This document shows positions 53,898 to 61,310 of a DNA stretch of 64,000 nucleotides, in pieces. Location of the stretch: assembly GCF_003670115.1 (NCBI RefSeq), contig NZ_QQTY01000006.1, positions 1 to 64,000 of the forward strand, written 5' to 3'. The first letter of the stretch is position 1. Each line of letters starts with the position of its first letter. Position numbers and translations under genes: made by a program. The DNA comes from Natronorubrum halophilum. GTDB lineage: Archaea > Halobacteriota > Halobacteria > Halobacteriales > Natrialbaceae. The notes beneath the pieces are model-generated. The model did no database searches, had not been told where the DNA came from, and saw only the letters and a list, made by a program, of their open reading frames with translations.

Positions 53898-56333
53898 ATG
53901 TCGGACACGTTCACGGAGGTCGTCACCGAACTCGAGGAAAAGTTCGAGCGCCACCCCGTCTGGGTCTGGTACGATTCGAGCGAAAAGTACGGCAACGTCA
54001 TTGACGACATCGAAGCGACGATGGAAGATCGAGGAGTGAACGTCGCCCGATACGATGGTAGTTTCCTCGAACTGAAACGCCGACTCTGGGAAGAGGACAA
54101 CGACATCGAAGAGGAGTGGCTGTTCTACATCCCGAAATGGCGCGATGAGGCGGAGTGGTTTATGGACGTCCACCGGCTGGGGCGACAGTTCCGGCCCGGC
54201 GCAACCGTCGGTGATCGACCTGCTTCGAAGTATCTCGTCGGAAAGGAGGATCGAATCCCGGACGAGTACGCCAACTGGGGGCAGAACGAGACGCAGCTGA
54301 GTCGAGCGTTCTTCTGCGTCCTCTTCGAAACGCCGAACCATTCCCCTCGCGACTACATCGTACAGTACCTCGCGGATCCCGACACGTACCGCGATACGAT
54401 CGAAGAACACGGACAAGGGCACGAGTGGGAACACCTTCTTCAAGAAACGTACGGCATCTCGGCAGGACTCGACGCAGAAGAGATCGCAACCGAAGTACTC
54501 TTCGGCGAACTCCAGCACAGCTCTCCCACTGACCGGTATGACCGTCTCGCTGCCGACGAGACCCAAACAGCAACCGAACTCTGTGAGTACTGGCAGAAGA
54601 TCGATACCGCGACCTATCTCGAGTACGCCGCTTCGGTTAGTGAGGACCGAAATCTCACCCAAGAGGTCGTCGGCTCGGACTCGCTCGAGTGGGCGTCGAA
54701 TTCGTTCCGACAGGTCGACGACGGCCTCGTCCAACTCTGTCTGAATCGCCTTTCCCAAGCCGATTTCGACGAACTACCCACAATTGCAACTGAGCTCGAG
54801 TCAGTCGTCGAACGGCGACAGAACGGGTTCTGGTACGATGAGGGACACGCTGGGTACTGGGATATTCTCGACCACGGGTTGGAAGTTCTCAACGATGCAG
54901 GCTCCGCAATAGACGAAATCGAAGCCGAGGGATACGATCCGAGAGCTCTCGCGGAACGGTACACTGACGACTGGTGGACGATAGACGCTGCGTACCGTCG
55001 CTACGTTCGCAGCGTCAAAGACAACCGTCGTCCCGTCGAGGGATTGCACGACGTTCGAGACCGGATTACGAACTACTACGTGTCGTTCCTCCGGACGCTC
55101 AACCGTCCAGTCGCCGAACACCTCGCCGACGACCCTGTGCTCGGAACGCCACAGACGGACTTCTTCGACTCGCACGTTGATCGTGAAGATGGAACGGCAG
55201 TCATCATCTGTGACGGATTACGATATGAACTAGCCCGCGAGCTGGAGGAACGGTTCGAATCCGACGACGAAACCGATCAGCATACTGCGCTTGCGTCGGC
55301 TGCACTTCCGTCGATCACGGAAGTCGGGATGGCGACCCACCTTCCCGGCGATCTCTCGCTTAAACTCGACTCGAACGAAGACTTAGTCGTCGAAGTCGAT
55401 GAAACCGAAATCTCGTCAAAACGGGATCGAAAAGCGTGTTTGAACGATGCCGGGTTCACCGTTTCGGATATCGACGACGTTCTGAGTACACCTCAGAAAT
55501 CCCTGAAAGAAGAGGGTGTACCACCGAGAATTGTTTACTCCGGTATTATCGACAAGCTCGGGGAAAGTCTCGACGATGATAAGGCACTCGCACAGGCTGC
55601 TGACCACGTTCGCGACGTAGAGGACGTAATCCAACGCCTCCGCGCTGCGGGGTACACTCGGTTCGTTGTGACCGCAGATCATGGCTTCCTCTACACCGAA
55701 GAACTCTCCGACCGGGATAAGGTCGAATCGCTCGATGGAGTCGCATTCACGAAGCGAAGATTCGCAGCGGCCGATGCTGATGCTCCGGTTATTCCGGGTG
55801 AGGAGATCATCGAGTTCGACGAGAGCCAGTTGAGTCAACTGGGGATCGAAGTGGACGATCTGCGGCTATTCTTCCCGCGAAGCGTTGCCTGCTTCAAAGC
55901 AGCCGGTGGAAACATGCGTTACTTCCACGGCGGCATTTCGATGCAGGAGCTGGCAGTTCCCTGCCTTACAGTGACGACCGTTGAACGCGAGGACGAAGAT
56001 GCTCCGATCGAATACGACGTGTCGTTCCCTGACAACGTGACGAACACGATCGTCGACGTAACGATCGCTGCTCGTAGTAGTCAGCTCTCGTTCTCCCGGA
56101 CGCCAACACTGCGACTCACGGCAACAGTCGATGGTCGAGAGGTGGCGGAACCGAAACTCATCGAGGTCAACCAGGGTGAGAATGAAGCGACGCTCCGTCT
56201 GAAAAGTGGCGAACTCGACGAGGACGCAACCATTTTGTTCGAGGCGATTGACGAAGAGACGCGTGAGACGTTGTCCAAGGGTGAAGCGAAAAATGACATC
56301 GTTATGCGGGAAGACTTCGAATTCGATATCTAA
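53898..56333 (+). CDS. pglZ: PglZ (BREX alkaline-phosphatase-fold protein)
   Basis: The 811-residue product has a helical N-terminal half (ELEEKFERHPVWVWYDSSEK near its start). The PglZ domain carries TAVIICDGLRYELARELEER with metal-binding Asp (D439), EVGMATHLP, a region around DKLGESLDDDKAL and FVVTADHGFLYTEELSD with D594/H595. The C-terminal beta-sandwich includes VTNTIVDVTIA. PglZ is essential in every BREX type. The gene shares one base (A of TAATG) with the brxL ATG, so both are coupled. Length fits the type-A PglZ of type 1 BREX. Confidence 0.92.
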   Translation: MSDTFTEVVTELEEKFERHPVWVWYDSSEKYGNVIDDIEATMEDRGVNVARYDGSFLELKRRLWEEDNDIEEEWLFYIPKWRDEAEWFMDVHRLGRQFRPGATVGDRPASKYLVGKEDRIPDEYANWGQNETQLSRAFFCVLFETPNHSPRDYIVQYLADPDTYRDTIEEHGQGHEWEHLLQETYGISAGLDAEEIATEVLFGELQHSSPTDRYDRLAADETQTATELCEYWQKIDTATYLEYAASVSEDRNLTQEVVGSDSLEWASNSFRQVDDGLVQLCLNRLSQADFDELPTIATELESVVERRQNGFWYDEGHAGYWDILDHGLEVLNDAGSAIDEIEAEGYDPRALAERYTDDWWTIDAAYRRYVRSVKDNRRPVEGLHDVRDRITNYYVSFLRTLNRPVAEHLADDPVLGTPQTDFFDSHVDREDGTAVIICDGLRYELARELEERFESDDETDQHTALASAALPSITEVGMATHLPGDLSLKLDSNEDLVVEVDETEISSKRDRKACLNDAGFTVSDIDDVLSTPQKSLKEEGVPPRIVYSGIIDKLGESLDDDKALAQAADHVRDVEDVIQRLRAAGYTRFVVTADHGFLYTEELSDRDKVESLDGVAFTKRRFAAADADAPVIPGEEIIEFDESQLSQLGIEVDDLRLFFPRSVACFKAAGGNMRYFHGGISMQELAVPCLTVTTVEREDEDAPIEYDVSFPDNVTNTIVDVTIAARSSQLSFSRTPTLRLTATVDGREVAEPKLIEVNQGENEATLRLKSGELDEDATILFEAIDEETRETLSKGEAKNDIVMREDFEFDI

Positions 56334-58360
56334 TGACCCAACGTGAACTCGATCAAAAGGCGCTCGAGCACTTTTCTGGGCGCGTCGTCCGGAAAGATCT
56401 CGTCCAAGATATCAAATCAGGCGCGAACGTCCCGACGTACGTTCTTGAGTACCTCGTCGGTCAGTACTGTGCGACCGATAGTGAGTCAGCGATTGAGGAA
56501 GGCGTCGAGAGAGTAAAAGAAATCCTGAAAAAACACTACGTCCGACCCGACGAAGCGGAGTTCATTAAGTCGGAGGTTCGTGAGCGTGGCCGCTACCGCG
56601 TCATCGATAAGGTGAATGTCCAGCTTGACGAACGGCAAGACGCGTACGTCGGCTCGTTCGTCAATCTGCAAATTAGCAACGTCGAGATCAACGAACATCT
56701 CGTCAGCAAACACCCTAAACTGCTTGGTGGAGGAGTGTGGGCGGTTATCGACCTCGAGTATCTTCCAGACAACGTTGGATCGGAGCACAGCCTATTTGGA
56801 ATTGACTCATTCAAACCAATCCAGGTATCAAGTCTTGATCTCGAGGAGATCAAAGAGCGTCGTCGAGAGTTCACACGCGACGAGTGGCGCGACCTGCTGT
56901 TGCACAGTCTGGGATACGATCCAGCCAGCTTCTCCGACCGAGAGAAGATGCTCTTTCTCACCCGCTGTCTTCCTCTCTGTGAGAATAACTATAATTACGT
57001 TGAACTCGGCCCACGAGGGACTGGAAAGAGCTTCCTGTATCGCGAGATCAGCCCCCATTCGATCCTCATCTCTGGTGGCAAGACGACGGTCGCAAAGTTG
57101 TTCCTGAACCTCAACACAGGACAAATAGGTCTCGTCGGTCGATGGGATGTCGTCGCTTTCGACGAAGTTGGTGGACTGCGATTTTCCGATTCGGAGGCAG
57201 TCCAGATGCTCAAGGATTACATGGAGTCTGGGAGCTTCTCACGCGGTACTGAAGAGCTCTCAGCCCGGGCATCGATGGTCTACGTCGGGAACATCGATCT
57301 CGATGTTGAAGGGGTTCTCAAGAGCTCACACCTCTTCAAGCCGTTCCCTGATGATATGCAAGATCTCGCGCTGATCGATCGCTTCCACTATTACCTTCCC
57401 GGCTGGGAAATTCCAAAGATGCGCTCGGAATTCTTCGACGACCAGTTCGGATTCATCGTGGATTATTTCTCCGAGTTTATGCGCGAGTTGCGGAAAGAAT
57501 CCCACGGTGACGCGATAAACGAATACTTCGCCTTCGGCGATCACCTGAACCAGCGAGATGAACGAGCGGTCCGAAAGACCGTTTCAGGATTCCTGAAAAT
57601 GCTCCATCCGCACGGTGAGTATACAAAAGAAGAGCTCCGGGAATACCTCGAATTCGCCATGGAAGGGCGGCGACGAGTGAAAGAACAGTTGAAGCGGATG
57701 GGTGGAATGGAGTATCGGGCGGTCAACTTCTCGTATATTGATCTGGATACTCGAGAGGAAATCTTCGTCACCGTTCCGGAGGAAGCGGAAGAAACACTCA
57801 TTCCGCAGGGAACGCAGCAGCCGGGTTCTATCTATACGATTGGGAACACTGAGTCTCAAAATGCCGTTTTCCGGATCGAGACGCAGGCACTTCCAGGGAA
57901 GGGGAAAAAGAGTATCTCGGGTACTCCCGGATCTGAGATGAAAGAGGAGTTCGAAACAGCGTATGACTATCTGAAGGCAAACATGCGCGAGCTTTCGCGT
58001 GAGGAGTCACTCGACGACCACGATATCAAAATTCAGGTGCTAAACCCATCTGATGCCTCGGAAGGAAAGGCTACCAGTGTTGGATTCCTGGTTGGAATCA
58101 TCTCGAGTATACTTGATCGACCAGTACGTCCGCGTCTCGTAGTGCTCGGGAGCATGAGTCTCATGGGAGAACTCGTAGAAGCGAGTTCGCTCGTCGACAA
58201 ACTCCAACTAGCAGTCGACGCAGGAGCAGGAACGGTACTTCTTCCGGCGAAAAATAAGGACAGCTTCAGCAAGATCCCCGACGAGATTCTTGATGAACTC
58301 GAACTCGTATTCTATACTGATCCAATAGAGGCAGCAAGCAAAGCACTCCAACTAGAATAA
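56333..58360 (+). CDS. brxL: BrxL, AAA+/Lon-like BREX effector
   Basis: The 675-residue protein opens like BrxL (LDQKALEHFSGRVVRKDLVQ and VLEYLVGQYC). It has an AAA+ core with ELGPRGTGKSFLYREI (Walker A at 226 to 233) and GRWDVVAFDEVGGLRFSD. A C-terminal Lon-like domain has EGKATSVGFLVGIISS with a Ser in the nucleophile region and VDKLQLAVDAGAGTVLLP with the Lys. BrxL is DNA-binding and required for phage exclusion rather than methylation in type 1 BREX. It is the last gene of the core operon. Its presence sets the locus apart from the type 5 systems more usual in haloarchaea. Confidence 0.92.
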   Translation: MTQRELDQKALEHFSGRVVRKDLVQDIKSGANVPTYVLEYLVGQYCATDSESAIEEGVERVKEILKKHYVRPDEAEFIKSEVRERGRYRVIDKVNVQLDERQDAYVGSFVNLQISNVEINEHLVSKHPKLLGGGVWAVIDLEYLPDNVGSEHSLFGIDSFKPIQVSSLDLEEIKERRREFTRDEWRDLLLHSLGYDPASFSDREKMLFLTRCLPLCENNYNYVELGPRGTGKSFLYREISPHSILISGGKTTVAKLFLNLNTGQIGLVGRWDVVAFDEVGGLRFSDSEAVQMLKDYMESGSFSRGTEELSARASMVYVGNIDLDVEGVLKSSHLFKPFPDDMQDLALIDRFHYYLPGWEIPKMRSEFFDDQFGFIVDYFSEFMRELRKESHGDAINEYFAFGDHLNQRDERAVRKTVSGFLKMLHPHGEYTKEELREYLEFAMEGRRRVKEQLKRMGGMEYRAVNFSYIDLDTREEIFVTVPEEAEETLIPQGTQQPGSIYTIGNTESQNAVFRIETQALPGKGKKSISGTPGSEMKEEFETAYDYLKANMRELSREESLDDHDIKIQVLNPSDASEGKATSVGFLVGIISSILDRPVRPRLVVLGSMSLMGELVEASSLVDKLQLAVDAGAGTVLLPAKNKDSFSKIPDEILDELELVFYTDPIEAASKALQLE

Positions 58361-58598
58361 AGGATGTCATATACCCCTTCTCATGGTATCGATTGTACAA
58401 TATTCTACATCGAATATACGGATAAGTGAATGTAATTTCTCATTAGTTGTCGCAAATTTGATTTATTTATTGACATATTCCTTGGCTTCGCTTGTTCCGA
58501 CCCACTGCTCTGTCGTCATGCAGTACTAGATCTGTTTAAAATTCCAAAGGAATAGTCCAGCCACTCCCTTTATTTTTGATTAGTGATTATTATTTAGT

Positions 58599-59939
58599 AT
58601 GCCAGACTCATACGAAGTTCGAATACCTATTCGGACAGAAAGTATTTCCCTGCCTGAATTTAATGTTAATGGACTAAAAGTAAGGGAAACCCCGAGAAGT
58701 AGAAGCGAAGACCGGAGGGCAAGTGATAAGAGATTTGAATTTATTGCCAATTTCCAAGCAGAACAAGATGAACGGGACGAAAAAACAAAAGAAATGCATG
58801 AGCGGGCGCAGAGACTTAGTCATATAATTAGCTTCCTCACAGGCCATGGCGTGGTAGCGGAGACTCCGCTGAAAACGTACCGACCAGATAGTCGCGTTCG
58901 GATCACCGAGACCTCTGGTGCCACTGTTATTCCAAGTGATTGGGAAAATTTCTTTGTCGATTTGTATGAGGTTTTAGAAGAGTCCGATGAAATCGACACA
59001 GAAATACTGCGGGCACTCCGATGGTTTACTAGAGGGTTGGCATCGGAACATCCTACTGACCGGTTTCTGGCATTTTGGTTAGCTTTAGAAATTCAAGTCA
59101 AAGCTCAGGAAAAATCAGCAGACGAAATTGATCCGAACGTTGAGGACCCGGTAGAGCAGGCTATGGAAGCGATGCGTAACGGGATCGAATCAGACTATGT
59201 TAAGAGTCGCGTCAATCAGTTTATTGCAGAAGCCATTCGGGATGAGACCATTCCAGAAGCAATAGCGCGGGAAATACGAGAAACGCTCGGTGAGAATCAC
59301 TCTATTGTGAATAATGAGTTGGAAGGTAAAATTAGATCGTTTCAGAGTGATCGGAGCGACTTAGTCCATGATGGCGACCCTATTGATGAGGTGAAGAGTA
59401 AGGCGAGTACCTTAGAATCGTATAATCGGTTGTTATTGAAACGGAAACTGGACCCGGTTTTTGTTGAAGAATACGGCTCAGACATGTTCCCTGATGCTAC
59501 TGAGGTTCCACGAGCAACGGCGCTCCAGATTATTTTGGCTGATAACCCTGATGGATTGACAAAAGCGGAACTTCGAAAGGAGGCATTCGCCGCAACACGG
59601 GACTTTCAACAAACTGCACGAATCGTTGAATTGCTCGGCCCACATCATGATCTAGAGAATTTAGGCATCGTTGAGGATAGTGTGTACAAGTTAGATAGAG
59701 ATGGTCCAGTATTCGTTTGTCCCGTTTGTGGTGATGAATTTGAGGTGGTGTTTGCTCTTATTCGCCATCTCACTGATGCAGATGCTGTAGAAACAGATGA
59801 AGGAATGGATTACCATTCGGGTGAGCATGGAGAGTGGAGGGCGGACCAAGAGTTAGCTGAAAATAAACGTGAATGGCGAGAAGTTGATAGTTGGGTGACA
59901 AAACGTCGGGAGAAGCTTAGAGCAGACGACAAAGAATAG
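58599..59939 (+). CDS. HEPN-like protein with C-terminal zinc finger
   Basis: The 446-residue product has a basic-acidic N-terminus and a helical middle with LASEHPTDRFLAFWLALEIQ. An RSDLVHDG motif (R252 to H257) fits the R-x4-6-H signature of HEPN ribonucleases, as in Apea-like proteins. Residues 310 to 360 form a winged-helix-like segment (LADNPDGLTKAELRKEAF). A zinc finger follows, with CPVCGDEF (C374, C377) and later paired His. A TTTATTTTT box lies 20 to 30 bases before the ATG. Codons are AT-rich. Lying 239 bases after brxL, it may be an accessory toxin-type effector, but this is inferred. Confidence 0.6.
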   Translation: MPDSYEVRIPIRTESISLPEFNVNGLKVRETPRSRSEDRRASDKRFEFIANFQAEQDERDEKTKEMHERAQRLSHIISFLTGHGVVAETPLKTYRPDSRVRITETSGATVIPSDWENFFVDLYEVLEESDEIDTEILRALRWFTRGLASEHPTDRFLAFWLALEIQVKAQEKSADEIDPNVEDPVEQAMEAMRNGIESDYVKSRVNQFIAEAIRDETIPEAIAREIRETLGENHSIVNNELEGKIRSFQSDRSDLVHDGDPIDEVKSKASTLESYNRLLLKRKLDPVFVEEYGSDMFPDATEVPRATALQIILADNPDGLTKAELRKEAFAATRDFQQTARIVELLGPHHDLENLGIVEDSVYKLDRDGPVFVCPVCGDEFEVVFALIRHLTDADAVETDEGMDYHSGEHGEWRADQELAENKREWREVDSWVTKRREKLRADDKE

Positions 59940-60434
59940 ACCCCTTGCTGCACAAAAAAGTAATCTGCGTCCATTCCTCTCCCATCGTTTTTGTTAGATA
60001 CTCTGCCTGTACTTATCGTCTCACAAGGTTAGCAAAGCACGGTATAGGGACTGTTCTAGACTCCCTCAGAATATAGTAACAACTGTAACGATTCACATAC
60101 CGATCGCACGACGGCTGTGCGTTCGAGTGTTTAGTAACATTGAGTGGCTACTATAGCCTGTCTGGAAACAATATACAGTCTCGGAACCATACCCCTATTT
60201 CATCTGCATCAACTCGAGCTTGCGGAGGCGTAAGTAATTTTTTGAGCACGTGCCCTTAGGCACACTCGCTAAGGGGGTTGTCCCATCGGCCGGGAACGGA
60301 TAACCCACCCAAGTCGAATTCTCGAGTTATCGTGCCGATCGGCTCTCCAGTCGAAGCACACGTTCGACGATATTCAGGTGAAACAGACCGCTAATTAGGC
60401 CCGTACGATAGTATTGCCACTCACTGGGCCGGCG
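59940..60434. other. Intergenic region without a supported gene
   Basis: Nearly 500 bases separate the HEPN-like gene from the end of the regulator. It contains a palindrome GTGCCCTTAGGCAC at about 60250, followed by CTCGCTAAGG, and no open frame with haloarchaeal composition. A structured RNA is possible but no family is recognised. No tRNA cloverleaf was found. Confidence 0.45.
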
Positions 60435-60998
60435 CTATCTGAGGGTCGGATTCGCTTTTCCGTACTCCCATGAATCGGGATCGGATCGCCACTGAACATT
60501 GGCCGCTCGAAGTTCGAGCGGGTCACGACCGATCGAGCGCCACGCGTCGACGCCCTCAGCGAGTATGTCCTGGACACGCGGGTTAGACGAACTCTTCAGC
60601 TTCGAGAGAATCGTATCGATCCGTAGCGTCGTATCCTCCTCATCGGCAACGCCGACGAGACTCGCACTGTACGAAGTACAGAACTGTTGCCAGGCGTTCG
60701 ATGACGCGCTCTTTGTCTCGAGGTTGTAGAGCTTCGAGACGCGATCGGCAGCGTCCTCGATCCCGAACTCGACTTGCTCGACAATCGCGGTGATGTCCTG
60801 CTCGAACTTCTTGCTCGCGAAGGAGACGCACGCGTTGTCGTTCCGGATAACACCCCGTAGTCGATCGAGTGTCCGATACACCGTGCTGATACTCCGCCCA
60901 GTACTCTCCGCCAGCTCGTTCGGGTGTTGCTCCCCGCCATCGGTGACGAGCGGGTTTTGCCCTTCTAAGGTGTCGAATTTCTCGCCGATTTCTGCCAT
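60435..60998 (-). CDS. Winged-helix regulator of a haloarchaeal family (DUF7342-like)
   Basis: The 187-residue product has NPLVTDGGEQHPNELAESTG, RSISTVYRTLDRLRGVIRND, SFASKKFEQDITAIVEQVE and a helical end with ASLVGVADEEDTTLRIDTIL. It is a winged helix followed by a helical dimerisation part, found in many copies on haloarchaeal plasmids and near transposons. The ATG at 60998 is chosen because the preceding 49 codons do not fit the family. It faces the BREX locus and starts about 310 bases from the divergent methylase-like gene, so it may regulate that gene. Confidence 0.65.
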   Translation of the reverse strand: MAEIGEKFDTLEGQNPLVTDGGEQHPNELAESTGRSISTVYRTLDRLRGVIRNDNACVSFASKKFEQDITAIVEQVEFGIEDAADRVSKLYNLETKSASSNAWQQFCTSYSASLVGVADEEDTTLRIDTILSKLKSSSNPRVQDILAEGVDAWRSIGRDPLELRAANVQWRSDPDSWEYGKANPTLR

Positions 60999-61310
60999 CG
61001 TCTTGCCGTCCTTAGATTTCCCGTTTATCCGGTCGTTAGCGCCTCTCTCCGCAGAAGTAGTCTTACGTCGCCTCCCCGGTAAAACACCCAGGACACGTTC
61101 TATCGGAACGAGTGGTAATACTGTTTTACATATCTTCCCCCTCAATCAAGTGCAGCGTGTCACAGAACGCTTCACAAAGAATACCATTGGGCAGATAGAG
61201 AGTATATTCCTACAGAAATTCCTCGGAATTTGCACAGTCAATAAGTCCAGTAGAGGTGGTTAGATATTTATTCCCTCTGTCTGTTGCTTGCGTATGGAGT
61301 TCAAGGGATT
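60999..61310. promoter_or_regulatory. Divergent intergenic region between the regulator and the methylase-like gene
   Basis: About 310 bases. The right part is AT-rich with AGATATTTATT at 61262, about 40 bases before the GTG at 61311 and a plausible TATA box for the methylase-like gene. An ATG at 61294 leads only to a six-codon peptide. No gene is seen. Confidence 0.35.

Noticed and set aside
60230-60320. Possible structured RNA or tRNA-like segment around GTGCCCTTAGGCAC
   Set aside because: There is a palindrome but no cloverleaf, T-loop or acceptor pairing could be drawn, and no family was recognised.
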